From: JAZKID01 sp963714065
GTDB taxonomy: Bacteria; Pseudomonadota; Alphaproteobacteria; Rhizobiales; UBA4765
Direction of reading: 5' to 3'
Length of the DNA stretch: 64,000 bases
Assembly: GCA_963714065.1 (NCBI GenBank)
Contig: OY970226.1
Span: 1,426,001 to 1,490,000, forward strand
In this document: positions 1-9,006 of the stretch, one piece after another
Layout of the letters: each line of letters starts with the position of its first letter
Numbering within the stretch: position 1 is the stretch's first letter
Position numbers and translations under genes: made by a program
Notes under the pieces: generated by a model
Database searches by the model: none
What the model saw: only the letters and a program-made list of their open reading frames with translations
Told to the model about the DNA's origin: nothing

Positions 1-360
1 TGATGATGCATAAATGAACCGTTTTATGCCGGCCTTCTTCGCGGCAACTACCATCGGCTCAAAAGCATCCATATTGATGCTTGTTGAGAGGCTTTCATCC
101 AGCTCAAAGCTGGCATCGTTGGAAATGCAGGCAAGATTGATCACGGCATCGTGCCCGGCCATCGCGGTGGTAAGAGTGGCCGTATCGCGGATATCTCCTT
201 TGATCAGGCGCAGACCGGGAGCCAATTTGGGCAGATGGCTGTGTCCGAAAAACAGGGTATCAAATACTGTTACCTGATAGCCTTTGTCGAGCAGGCGAGG
301 AACCAGAAGCGAGCCGCAATATCCCGCGCCGCCTGTAACAAAGACTTTCCTGAATTTCAT
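1..360 (-). CDS. NAD-dependent nucleotide-sugar epimerase/dehydratase, N-terminal part (runs off the window)
   Basis: An extended short-chain dehydrogenase of the nucleotide-sugar epimerase type. It starts at 360 on the minus strand and is open to base 1, so about 120 N-terminal residues are visible. The Rossmann motif VTGGAGYCGS lies at residues 8-17, and the last visible residues, RFIYASS, form the strand before the catalytic Ser/Tyr region. An AGGAG ribosome site lies about ten bases before the ATG. It is the third gene of a minus-strand run after the SIS isomerase and transaldolase genes, which suggests a role in making an activated sugar for the surface polysaccharide. The substrate cannot be told from this fragment. 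Confidence 0.9.
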   Translation of the reverse strand, partial: MKFRKVFVTGGAGYCGSLLVPRLLDKGYQVTVFDTLFFGHSHLPKLAPGLRLIKGDIRDTATLTTAMAGHDAVINLACISNDASFELDESLSTSINMDAFEPMVVAAKKAGIKRFIYASS

Positions 361-413
361 AAATGCACGGCTCCTCGATCCGTGTAAACAGCATACAGCC
401 TGCCGATGGGCAA

Positions 414-1163
414 TTATGCCGCTTTGATGATTTTTTCGGATCCTGTATCCAGCGTGTAGCCGGATTTCACAGCGTCCTTATAGAACATTTGCACGGTTTC
501 GAGCGAATACTCGTCCAAATCCTTGTCTACGAGCTTGAATTTGTCAATAATTCCGCTGGTGACGGTGATAATATCGCTTCCGCATTTTTCGGCCTCGAAC
601 ACATTGAGCAGCTCGCGGGTGCTGGCCCATAAAATTTCCGCCTTGGGATGGGATTTGGCAAGCGTCTTGCATTTCTTCATGAGGGGCTTTGGATCAATGC
701 CGGTATCGGCAATGCGGCCTGCGAACACGGAAATAATGGCAGGCACACTCGGATTCAATACGGCTAAAACCTCAGCTACCTGCTTTGCTGTTGTGATTGC
801 GGTAATATTCAGCTTTACGCCTTTATTAGATAATTCTTCAATCGCGCGGCCTACAAATTCACCTTTGGTATTGGTAACGGGCAGCTTCACGAAAACATTG
901 TTCCCCCAGGAGCTGATTGTTTTTGCCTGCGCGATCATCTGATCGATGTCGTCGGCGAAGACCTCAAACGAAACGGATTTGTCTTTGATGTTGGATAAAA
1001 GCTCGCGCGCAAAACCTTCATAATCTTCAACGCCGGCGCTACGCATCAGGCTGGGATTGGTAGTAAAACCTGTGATGAGCGGATCCTTATGCAGAGCCAG
1101 CATTGTGTCATAATCGGCGCCATCGGCGAAAATTTTCACCTTGAGATTCTTAATCCTGCTCAT
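414..1163 (-). CDS. Transaldolase family protein
   Basis: A class I Schiff-base aldolase of the transaldolase / fructose-6-phosphate aldolase family, 249 aa, close to the short bacterial forms. The motif GFTTNPSLM is at residues 32-40. The likely Schiff-base lysine is K93 in the segment NVFVKLPVT. I chose the ATG at 1163 over one five codons upstream because GGAGG sits eight bases before it. Family knowledge: these enzymes move dihydroxyacetone units between sugar phosphates and can form or consume sedoheptulose-7-phosphate. The gene lies 36 bases after an SIS isomerase gene and before an epimerase gene, so I infer that it supplies a sugar phosphate for polysaccharide synthesis rather than serving only the pentose phosphate pathway. 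Confidence 0.88.
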   Translation of the reverse strand: MSRIKNLKVKIFADGADYDTMLALHKDPLITGFTTNPSLMRSAGVEDYEGFARELLSNIKDKSVSFEVFADDIDQMIAQAKTISSWGNNVFVKLPVTNTKGEFVGRAIEELSNKGVKLNITAITTAKQVAEVLAVLNPSVPAIISVFAGRIADTGIDPKPLMKKCKTLAKSHPKAEILWASTRELLNVFEAEKCGSDIITVTSGIIDKFKLVDKDLDEYSLETVQMFYKDAVKSGYTLDTGSEKIIKAA

Positions 1164-1199
1164 GTTACTTTCCTCCATTGGGATTGAATGTATCGGGTA

Positions 1200-1853
1200 T
1201 TACCATTTTGTCTGGTTGATCTGCAGTTGCGGATGCGAGACCAGACAATGCCACACTACGGCCTGAAATGCCTCTGAAACCGGCGTTATCCATTGTCCAT
1301 TGACAATGGGAATGCAAATTGCTGTGTTCGCATGCCGGGCAGTATAACCGTCGTCGCGCCCGACAATGCCAAAGACTTTTGCCCCGACATCTTTCGCAAG
1401 TTTTATGGCTTCAATAATATTGGTGCTGATATTTTTTTCCGCATTGCCGCCCCCGACCGAAAAAATCAACAGCGCATCTTGATCGTTAAAGCGGCTTACC
1501 TTAAGCCAGCCGCTGAAAATACTCGACCAGCCTTCATCATTGGCGCGGGCCGTCAGTTCCGATACGTTATCGGTGGGTGCGTAGGCTTCGATACCGCATA
1601 ATTTTCTGAAATCATTCACGGCATGCCCGGCGTTTCCGGCGCTGCCGCCTACACCCAGTATAAATAGTCTGCCGTTATTTTTTTTTACTTTTACCAATGC
1701 TCTGGCAAGTTCTTCTATTTTTTGCTTGTTAATTTGTTTGCATACTAATTCGGCGGCTGCAAAAAAATCTTCGCAATGAGGGCGGGATTCATTAGCGGGT
1801 ACGCGGTTTGGCGGCAGATCGCCTAATTCTTCGGAAGGTTTAATTAAAGGCAT
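1200..1853 (-). CDS. SIS-domain sugar-phosphate isomerase (GmhA-like)
   Basis: A 217-aa SIS-domain protein. The phosphosugar-binding segment GVGGSAGNAGHA and the later FSVGGGNAEKN match the fold of phosphoheptose isomerase (GmhA), which converts sedoheptulose-7-phosphate to D-glycero-D-manno-heptose-7-phosphate. It is slightly longer than E. coli GmhA (about 190 aa). The ATG at 1853 is preferred; a TTG five codons upstream is an alternative. It is the first gene of the minus-strand group with transaldolase and an epimerase, and an HddA-like kinase lies elsewhere in the locus, which fits heptose synthesis. Isomerases acting on other sugar phosphates share the domain, so the exact reaction is inferred. 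Confidence 0.8.
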   Translation of the reverse strand: MPLIKPSEELGDLPPNRVPANESRPHCEDFFAAAELVCKQINKQKIEELARALVKVKKNNGRLFILGVGGSAGNAGHAVNDFRKLCGIEAYAPTDNVSELTARANDEGWSSIFSGWLKVSRFNDQDALLIFSVGGGNAEKNISTNIIEAIKLAKDVGAKVFGIVGRDDGYTARHANTAICIPIVNGQWITPVSEAFQAVVWHCLVSHPQLQINQTKW

Positions 1854-2017
1854 CGTACTAAATCCCAAGCCGAATATTTAACCGGGTTTGTTGAGTATAG
1901 CCATATGACATGCTTGTCAACAAATGCCTTAAAACAAGCTATTTCAAATAATCGCTTTATGAGTTCTGGCGGCCGAATTATCAATTTGCTCAAAATGAAC
2001 TATGCTATAGGCAAGCA

Positions 2018-2833
2018 ATGAATATCCTTATCATAGGGGCCGGCGGCATCATCGGGAGTGCGTTATTCGATACGTTCTCGGCCTGCTTTTCCGGGTGTGT
2101 CGGCCTGACGACAAGGAGCGCTGCTCCTCTTGCCACCGTAAACTACGATTGGCTCTCGCTCCGGCCCTATATCACGAAATCTGATATCATCATCTATTGT
2201 GCAGGTGTAACAAAGTTCGAGGATTGTGAGCGCCTCCCGGAGAAATCTCTTCTTCTGAATGTGGATCTGCCGCAGAAGATTATAACTAGTCTCTCATCTA
2301 ATCAGGCTTTTGTTTATTTCAGCTCCCCAATCGCTCTATATGATTTTAAAGATGCTGCGCCTGTTTATGCGCTGCACAAGCGCAAGGCGGAGGAAGCGCT
2401 TCTGAGCAGCGATCATGAGAAATGTCTTATTATTCGCCCAGCAAAAGTTATCGAAAGTGCCGGAATTGTGGGAGAATGGAAACAAAATCTCTCTCGGTAC
2501 GAAAGAATTTTTGCTTTCAATGATCAATACATTGCACCGATTGATGCAGCCACTATTTCGGAGCAAGTTTTACGACTAATTCAGGGCTGCCATACAGGTC
2601 GCTATAATTTTTCCGCGCATGATCGCCTGTCTTATCTTGATCTGGCCATAGCTTTATGCGCGTATTTCAAGCTGAATCGACGCCTTATCGTAGAAAGAAG
2701 TGCGAGGACAGAAAATGCCTACTTTTTTGAACAGGACATTCTGGATTGTATGCATGCGCGGGAAACGATTGGTTATGCCCCGCCAGCCTCACGCGATATC
2801 ATTCATAAATATTTTCAAAAGCTAGCCTCGTAA
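2018..2833 (+). CDS. SDR family reductase, RmlD-like
   Basis: A 271-aa extended short-chain dehydrogenase. The nucleotide-binding motif GAGGIIGS is at residues 7-14, and a catalytic YxxxK pair is visible as Y117-K121 (YALHK). Size and layout resemble dTDP-4-dehydrorhamnose reductases, which reduce a 4-keto nucleotide sugar with NAD(P)H. No RmlA, RmlB or RmlC is present here, so rhamnose synthesis is not supported. It is the first gene of a plus-strand run of surface-polysaccharide genes and is transcribed divergently from the SIS isomerase gene. The gene after it begins only seven bases past its stop codon. Confidence 0.8.
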   Translation: MNILIIGAGGIIGSALFDTFSACFSGCVGLTTRSAAPLATVNYDWLSLRPYITKSDIIIYCAGVTKFEDCERLPEKSLLLNVDLPQKIITSLSSNQAFVYFSSPIALYDFKDAAPVYALHKRKAEEALLSSDHEKCLIIRPAKVIESAGIVGEWKQNLSRYERIFAFNDQYIAPIDAATISEQVLRLIQGCHTGRYNFSAHDRLSYLDLAIALCAYFKLNRRLIVERSARTENAYFFEQDILDCMHARETIGYAPPASRDIIHKYFQKLAS

Positions 2834-2839
2834 AGCTTT

Positions 2840-3973
2840 ATGCCTCAACCTCTCAATCATGCATGCCTTTCCTGCCGCTCAAACGAGTTATACGAGAATA
2901 AATCCTTTACTGCATTGCCACGCGTTACTTCGGATCACGCACCTTTTCCTGCCGGAGGCAGGTTGTGTGTTTGCTTGCAATGCGGCCTGATTTAAAAAAT
3001 TACGGATAAAGCGTGGCAAGCAGAAATTCAGGACATTTACCGCAATTATAAAATGTATTCTTTAACCGGCGGCAGCGATCAGGTGCTTTTTGGTGAAGGC
3101 GGCGTAACGCGGGCGGAGCGGCTTGTAAGTATTTTATCTCCGCAATTGCCGAAGGATTTTTCGGGTTCTATCATCGATATAGGCTGCGGAACCGGCGGCT
3201 TCCTGCAAGCTTTCGGAAAGCAATTTCCAAAATCTGCCTTATATGGCAGGGAGATCGACGATAAAAATCTTCATTATCTGCAGCGCATAGCCAATTTCAA
3301 AAAACTATACATAGATGCGACTTTTGATGCAGGGCAGGGGTTCGATGTCGTTACATCCATCCACTGTTTTGAGCATATTTTCGATTATCGAAGTTTTTTC
3401 GACGAAATTAAAAACGTAAGCAAAACTAGCACAAAGATCTTGTTGCAAATGCCTGATGTCGAGGCCTCGCCTTTCGACATCGCAATCGCCGATCACGCGG
3501 CGCATTTTTCCAAAAAAACTCTCGCCTATTGCTTGAGGAGCTATCGGGAGGATTTTGTTGTTAGTGCGCCCATCAACAAGGAGCTGACGGCTATTTCAGG
3601 CTCGTCGCAGAAAAACGACGCGCCTGATACTCCCGCCATACCCGAGGATTGCGTCCGCACGCTCGATACGCATGTGCAATATCTGACCCGGCTACTGGAA
3701 AATATCGACGAGCAGAACGAAAGCGAATTCGGCGTTTACGGCACCACTATTGCCGGCGCGTGGCTTACAGGTATTCATAAAGATAAAATTTCTTTCTATG
3801 TCGATGACGACCCGCTTAAACAGGGGAAAGAATTTTTTGGAAAAAAAATTATTCCACCTGCACAAATCCCGGACTTTTGCAAAGTGGTCATGCCTTTTGG
3901 TATAACAATTCGGCAAAAGATTCTGACAAACCATCCAATCCTCGCTTCCCAGGCCATATATTGTGAGCAGTAA
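2840..3973 (+). pseudogene. C-methyltransferase interrupted by an in-frame TAA
   Basis: Reading from the ATG at 2840, the first 51 codons give a zinc-finger-like domain (C9-x2-C12, then C45-x2-C48). TAA follows at 2993-2995 directly after CGLI. The same frame then continues without interruption to 3973 through a SAM-dependent methyltransferase domain with DIGCGTGGF, and a C-terminal region containing FGVYGTTIAGAWLTG. The order zinc finger, methyltransferase, C-terminal domain is that of sugar C-methyltransferases (about 400 aa; 377 codons here). In that family the finger usually ends CGLVQ, so one C-to-T change (CAA to TAA) explains the stop. An internal ATG at 3053 has no ribosome site. The cause may be a recent nonsense mutation, a sequencing error or readthrough. 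Confidence 0.82.
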
Positions 3974-4766
3974 ATTTCTGAACACTTTTCGTGAAGGTAT
4001 CGCCGATTTAAGCGAAGCCTGGGCCCTGCGCCATATCTGGTGGAATCTTGCGTTATTCGAGGTTCGCTCACGCTACAAGCGAACCAGGCTGGGACCGCTA
4101 TGGATAACGCTCAGCACATTAGTGCTCTTGACTGCCATGGGCCCGCTTTATGCCAAGCTTTTCAACAAGGAGGTTGGCGAATATTATCTCTATATCGCCT
4201 GCGGATTCGTCTTCTGGAATTATCTGACAAGCAATATCACGGAAAACGCAAAAGGTCTTCATGAGTCGCAGGGTATGATTCTTTCGTATGGGTTCCCTGT
4301 TTCGTTATATATCTTCAAGATTGTTTTCAGAAATATCATCGTCATGCTGCACAATATCATTATTGTTGTGCTGGCAATCCTGATATTTTCAAAGCATTTC
4401 GGCATTTACTCGTTGGGATTTCTCGTTAGCTATGCGCTCGCCGTCGCCAATCTCTTTTTCTCTGGAATTGTTGTAGCGCTCATTAGTACGCGTTATCGTG
4501 ACATTGAGCAAATCATCGCCAGCATTTTGACAGTGATGTTTTTCTTAACCCCTGTACTTTGGGATGCGCATGTTCTTGGCGATCGCTATCATTTGCTTTT
4601 TTTCAATCCGTTTTTTTCGTTCGTTGATGCATTGAGAACGCCGCTGATTGCCAATGAAATTCCTTATTATTCCCTTTTGTCCTTAGTGCTGATGCTGCTG
4701 GTTTCCGCGCCTATTTCTGTTTTTCTGCTAGGCAAATATAGGCATAGGGTCGCGCTATGGGCCTGA
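3963..4766 (+). CDS. ABC-2 type polysaccharide/polyol-phosphate export permease (Wzm-like)
   Basis: A 267-aa integral membrane protein of the ABC-2 permease family. After an amphipathic N-terminus comes RYKRTRLGPLWITLST, typical of O-antigen and teichoic-acid exporters, followed by about six hydrophobic segments. It would form the channel that moves a finished lipid-linked glycan across the inner membrane with the ATPase encoded next. It starts at a GTG that overlaps the end of the broken methyltransferase frame by 11 bases, suggesting coupled translation from that frame. A stop in the upstream gene could therefore lower its expression. Confidence 0.9.
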   Translation: MSSKFLNTFREGIADLSEAWALRHIWWNLALFEVRSRYKRTRLGPLWITLSTLVLLTAMGPLYAKLFNKEVGEYYLYIACGFVFWNYLTSNITENAKGLHESQGMILSYGFPVSLYIFKIVFRNIIVMLHNIIIVVLAILIFSKHFGIYSLGFLVSYALAVANLFFSGIVVALISTRYRDIEQIIASILTVMFFLTPVLWDAHVLGDRYHLLFFNPFFSFVDALRTPLIANEIPYYSLLSLVLMLLVSAPISVFLLGKYRHRVALWA

Positions 4767-4785
4767 TCGTGCGATAGGTGGTCTC

Positions 4786-5517
4786 ATGGCTTATGTGCAT
4801 CTGGAAAACGTATATCTGAATTATCCTGTTTACAGCTATGGCAGCCGCTCCCTGCGTCTGAAATCCATGGGGCTCCTTACTGGCGGCATCATCAAGGGCG
4901 CAGAAAAGCATTATTATGTGCAGGCGCTGAACAATATCAACCTGACTGCCGTTATCGGCGACCGCATAGGATTTTATGGCCACAATGGTTCAGGGAAAAC
5001 AACGCTTCTAAGGTTGCTTGCTAAGATTTACGCGCCGGATAGCGGCAAGCGTGTCATACAGGGCAATGTTTCTTCGATGCTTAGCATCAGCCTTGGCATC
5101 GACGATGCGGCCTCAGGGATCGACAATATTCGCCTGAGAGCAAAATTTCTTCAGCTGAATAAAACGCAAACGGAAGACATGATCAATGATGTGGTCGAAT
5201 TTTCCGAGCTTGGCGAGTTTATCTATATGCCGATTTCCACTTATTCCAGCGGCATGTCGATGCGTTTGACCTTCGCTATAGCCACCTATAGGCCATCCGA
5301 CATTATTTTACTGGATGAATGGCTTTCCGCGGGCGATGTGAACTTTGCCCCCAAAGCGCAAGTGCGAATGAAGCGTTTCATTGATGCGTCGAAAATATTG
5401 TTTCTGGCTTCTCACGACATCAACTTGCTGCGCAACACCTGCAACAGGATTATTTTCTTAGAAAAAGGCAGCATCGTTAAAATCGAGGAATATAAAGATG
5501 GAAAACTCGTCGCATAA
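4786..5517 (+). CDS. Polysaccharide export ABC transporter ATP-binding protein (Wzt-like)
   Basis: A 243-aa ABC ATPase. Walker A GHNGSGKT is at residues 65-72, the signature is YSSGMS at 153-158, and Walker B is DIILLDE at 172-178. The degenerate signature is usual for Wzt/TagH-type exporters. The protein ends soon after the H-loop region and lacks the C-terminal carbohydrate-binding domain of the E. coli O9a Wzt, so export is probably not coupled to recognition of a terminal sugar by this subunit. It follows the permease gene by 19 bases and overlaps the acyltransferase gene by 20 bases. Confidence 0.92.
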   Translation: MAYVHLENVYLNYPVYSYGSRSLRLKSMGLLTGGIIKGAEKHYYVQALNNINLTAVIGDRIGFYGHNGSGKTTLLRLLAKIYAPDSGKRVIQGNVSSMLSISLGIDDAASGIDNIRLRAKFLQLNKTQTEDMINDVVEFSELGEFIYMPISTYSSGMSMRLTFAIATYRPSDIILLDEWLSAGDVNFAPKAQVRMKRFIDASKILFLASHDINLLRNTCNRIIFLEKGSIVKIEEYKDGKLVA

Positions 5518-6601
5518 ATATTTTCCTGAAATCGATATGGTGCGTGCTGCCGCATTCTTGCTGGTCGCTATTGTGCATTCTTCAGTCACGACCTGGTCGG
5601 ACGGCATTCAGGATCCCAACCTGATCGAGCGCGTAATATTGAGCATAGTTAAAACAGGCTGGATCGGGGTCCCGCTTTTTCTTTTTGTTTCGGGCTATTC
5701 ATTGGCGATCAACAAAACGGGCGAGGACTACAAGCTGAACGTGAAGCAATTTTACATCAACCGGGTCTTGAGGATTTTTCCTGTCTGGATCGCTTGCATT
5801 TTTATAATAAAATGGTCGAATAAAATAAGCGGCGCTAATTTTTATTCCTTGCTGCTGCTTAATTTGCAGGATATTCCGCCGCTCACCGCTTTCGGGATTG
5901 CCTGGTCGATCCAGCTGGAATTCTTCTGCTATCTGCTCTTTCCCATGCTGCTTTCTTATCTGAATAATTTCAGGCAAATTATCCTGATCTACGGTACCCT
6001 GTTGGCCTTTAAGTTGATTGTCTGCGGCATTCCTGCAAAAATGGCATGGGAGTTGACTTATGGGTCGATTTTTGGCGCGGCCACCATTTTCCTGTCCGGC
6101 ATGCTGCTGCGCCGGTTTGTGGAAGCAGAATCTTCATGGAAACAAAAAATCCTACCCTATGCGCCGTGGTTGTTTTGGACGGGTATCGCCTTGTTCATTG
6201 CGATGCTGCATTTTATTGACAGCCATGGCGGCTGGCAGCAGGCCGAGGGAAGAAAAATGACGGCCTTCTTCCTGATATTTCCTGAGCTTTGTTCTTTTAT
6301 ATTCGCGCTTATTGTTATGCCAATTGTTTTAAGCCGCTCGTTACGGCCGAGGAACCCCTCTATGATTGGCAAAATATTCGCTCATATTGGAATGGTATCA
6401 TATTCAGCCTATATGTTCTCGCTATTCGTGCACGATTTTGTCTTTGGCATGAATAAATATCTCGGTCTTTTATTGAAGCCGGGCGGATGGATAACCTGGG
6501 TTGTGTTTTTATTTATTTACCTAACGATATTGGTTGGTTTTTCTACGCTGACCTTCCACACCATTGAAAAGCCGTTCCTGTCAAAAAGAAAGAGATATTA
6601 G
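5498..6601 (+). CDS. Acyltransferase family 3 membrane protein (OafA-like)
   Basis: A 367-aa polytopic membrane protein of the acyltransferase-3 family, with about ten hydrophobic segments. It opens with FPEIDMVRAAAFLLVAIVHS, which contains the conserved histidine after the first membrane segment, and later has GYSLAINK and an RVLRIFPVW motif, both typical of OafA-type O-acetyltransferases. Such proteins acetylate sugars of surface glycans, using cytoplasmic acyl-CoA. The start overlaps the end of the Wzt-like gene, so the two are probably translationally coupled. Its likely target is the glycan made and exported by this locus. Confidence 0.88.
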   Translation: MENSSHKYFPEIDMVRAAAFLLVAIVHSSVTTWSDGIQDPNLIERVILSIVKTGWIGVPLFLFVSGYSLAINKTGEDYKLNVKQFYINRVLRIFPVWIACIFIIKWSNKISGANFYSLLLLNLQDIPPLTAFGIAWSIQLEFFCYLLFPMLLSYLNNFRQIILIYGTLLAFKLIVCGIPAKMAWELTYGSIFGAATIFLSGMLLRRFVEAESSWKQKILPYAPWLFWTGIALFIAMLHFIDSHGGWQQAEGRKMTAFFLIFPELCSFIFALIVMPIVLSRSLRPRNPSMIGKIFAHIGMVSYSAYMFSLFVHDFVFGMNKYLGLLLKPGGWITWVVFLFIYLTILVGFSTLTFHTIEKPFLSKRKRY

Positions 6602-6702
6602 GCTGTTTAGCGAAATAAGAGTGTTTTGCCTCTTGGATTTTGCCGTTATTTTGTATTACATCCCCTGCAGCCACGGTTTTATTAGCGTCCAGAGAAAATC
6701 TC

Positions 6703-9006
6703 ATGAGAATTCTACGTGTTTGCCCAACACCAATTCACACGCAGCAAATCTATCAACAATATAAGAAACCGCGCACATTTGAAGAAGCAATCTGCCTGTT
6801 ACGCGAAACAAATATTCTGTTGCCCGGCGGCTGGAAAAGCGAAATGGAAGCGCTCGGGCATGAAGTGTTCGAAACATCTTTTGACGATCATTTTCTGCAG
6901 GGGTTATGGGCCTATGAAAATGGCGCTCTTTCCGCTTTCTCTTCTCATGCGCCGTCAACAGCACTTCTGGCCAAGCAAATTGAACACTTCAAGCCGGATA
7001 TCATTTTTCTCATGGCCGGCGTCATGTACCGGCTGGACAATAAGGAGCGGAGCTATCTGAGATCTGTCTGCAAGCATTCGTGCAAATGGGTAGGGTTTTG
7101 GGGTGACGAAGTTCCGTATAATATTGGCGTTTATGAATATTTTGGCGATCTGGATTTTCTGTTCGCGTCTAATGACGCTTATAAGGACTATTTTTTGGAG
7201 AGTGGAATTCAAAGCGAAGTGCTGGGCGCTTCTTTTGATGAAAAATTCTTTGATTCTTCATCAGGCAATGCGAATCCGATATTGGGAACGCCGCTTTTCG
7301 TCGGAGATACAGGCTATCTCGCCCCTGACCATATAAGGCGCTATGAAATTCTGGATCGATTGCTGGATAAGACGGATTTAACCATTTTCGGCTTTCAAAG
7401 AAGATCCGTATTGAAGACCCACGGCATGGTTGGTTCGATTTTAAGAGCCATGCAACTGCTCTTGCCCAACCTTTTCATTAAAGCTGCGATCATGCTGGGC
7501 TATCGGTATTTCCCGCATCGTCAAAGGGTCATTCGTGGGCTTTGTTTAGTCCGAACTGCGAATATAATTGACGTTAACGTTATTGCCTTATTGCCCCAGG
7601 CGCATCCGATGGCGTCTTATTTTGTCGACAAGCCTTCTTTGAAGAAAAAATATCCAGGCCGCGTAAAACCCGGCGTTCTTGGATATGATGAATATCTACA
7701 ATTACTCTCTTCCTATCTTTTCAATATCAACATTCACCGTGATGAAGAGCGCGATTATGGGAATATCCGCTGCTTCGAAGTAACCGGGGTCGGATCTCTG
7801 CTGTTTTCCGACAGAATTGAAAAAATGAATGAGTTCTTTGTTTATGGCGAAGAATATGTGGGTTTCAGGGGCGTGGAAGATCTTATAACCAAGATCAATT
7901 ATTACAAACAACACCCAGAAGAAGCAAAAAAGATCGCACTTGCCGGGCAAAAAAGAACCCTTACACAATACACTCTCAAGCAGAGATGCCAAGTACTGCA
8001 TAAAAAGTTTTCGAACATTTTCGAAGCAAAAAAAAAGTTAAACCAGAAAACGCTTGTCGCTAATTATGATCTGTCGAGATACCCGATTTCATATGACTTC
8101 GCCTTTTTTCTTGAATGTGCGCTGATCAAGAAAAGGCTGTCTTTCTTTAAGGAACTGCATGTCAATCTTATCCTGCCGCAGGATGTAGGCAATATTGCAG
8201 GTGTTAGCGCTGCGTCCGACAAGGCTGTCGACGGTTTCGGCAGGTCTTTCCGGATTAATCACATTTGCGGGCAAATCGCATCCCTATTCCCGCTCGACAG
8301 TTTTCGCATTGTCCCAAGCGCGCCGGAGTTGGATTCAGACAAAGAAGCGGCACTATATCAGGAGTATCCCCACCACGCGGACTTTTATGCTTACGTGAAT
8401 GAAAATCATAAATCGGTGCAAGGATTTAATGCTTCAACGCAGGCAAAACGTTATACGCAACAATATTTGCGCGCGCTTTCAGATGGCCCTTATTGCACCC
8501 TTTCCCTGCGTTATTATGAATTCGACCCGCAAAGAAATTCAAATCTTTCAGAATGGCAGAAAGTCATCGATGATCTTATTAGCAGAGGCATTACCCCCAT
8601 CATCGTTCCTGACACGGACCAATTCGGTAAAGAAGTAGGCTTGGCTGTTCCCCATCAGAATATATTCTGGGCGGGATGTTTCGATGTTGATCTGCGTTAT
8701 GCACTCTATGAGTCATGTGATTTCAATTTCTTCGTGAATAACGGCCCTGCGACGATGGCGTCTTTGAACAGGAATATCAGTTTTTCAACATTCAAATTCG
8801 TCGCCCCAGGCGTACCACACTGCACTGTGGAATTCATTGAACGGCAGGGGTATAAATATTCGCAGACACCAGCCTATTGCACTAAGCATCAGCACTGGCA
8901 TTGGGTGGATGATGATTATGCGCATATCAAGCTTGTGATGGATCAGTATTTTGGAGAGACAAATGCCCACATTTTTCAAAAAAGAGCTGCCGCAGGAAAA
9001 GGCTAA
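6703..9006 (+). CDS. Large two-part glycosyltransferase, CgeB/GT1-like N-terminal half
   Basis: A 767-aa protein taken from the ATG at 6703; a longer reading from TTG at 6640 has no ribosome site. The N-terminal part (to about residue 440) resembles CgeB-type glycosyltransferases, and the segment around residues 335-440, with NIRCFEVTGVGSLLF, matches the nucleotide-sugar-binding C-terminal domain of GT1/GT4 enzymes. The remaining 300 or so residues form a second domain that I cannot assign; it contains LSEWQKVIDDLISRGITPI and NFFVNNGPATMASLN, reminiscent of GT9-like or polysialyl-like folds. This is probably a fused bifunctional transferase for the surface glycan. The following methyltransferase gene starts within its last 44 bases. 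Confidence 0.8.
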   Translation: MRILRVCPTPIHTQQIYQQYKKPRTFEEAICLLRETNILLPGGWKSEMEALGHEVFETSFDDHFLQGLWAYENGALSAFSSHAPSTALLAKQIEHFKPDIIFLMAGVMYRLDNKERSYLRSVCKHSCKWVGFWGDEVPYNIGVYEYFGDLDFLFASNDAYKDYFLESGIQSEVLGASFDEKFFDSSSGNANPILGTPLFVGDTGYLAPDHIRRYEILDRLLDKTDLTIFGFQRRSVLKTHGMVGSILRAMQLLLPNLFIKAAIMLGYRYFPHRQRVIRGLCLVRTANIIDVNVIALLPQAHPMASYFVDKPSLKKKYPGRVKPGVLGYDEYLQLLSSYLFNINIHRDEERDYGNIRCFEVTGVGSLLFSDRIEKMNEFFVYGEEYVGFRGVEDLITKINYYKQHPEEAKKIALAGQKRTLTQYTLKQRCQVLHKKFSNIFEAKKKLNQKTLVANYDLSRYPISYDFAFFLECALIKKRLSFFKELHVNLILPQDVGNIAGVSAASDKAVDGFGRSFRINHICGQIASLFPLDSFRIVPSAPELDSDKEAALYQEYPHHADFYAYVNENHKSVQGFNASTQAKRYTQQYLRALSDGPYCTLSLRYYEFDPQRNSNLSEWQKVIDDLISRGITPIIVPDTDQFGKEVGLAVPHQNIFWAGCFDVDLRYALYESCDFNFFVNNGPATMASLNRNISFSTFKFVAPGVPHCTVEFIERQGYKYSQTPAYCTKHQHWHWVDDDYAHIKLVMDQYFGETNAHIFQKRAAAGKG

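Noticed and set aside
3053..3973. Methyltransferase annotated as an intact 306-aa gene from the ATG at 3053
   Set aside because: There is no ribosome site before this ATG, and an in-frame zinc-finger domain of the same family lies directly upstream, so it is better read as a broken longer gene.
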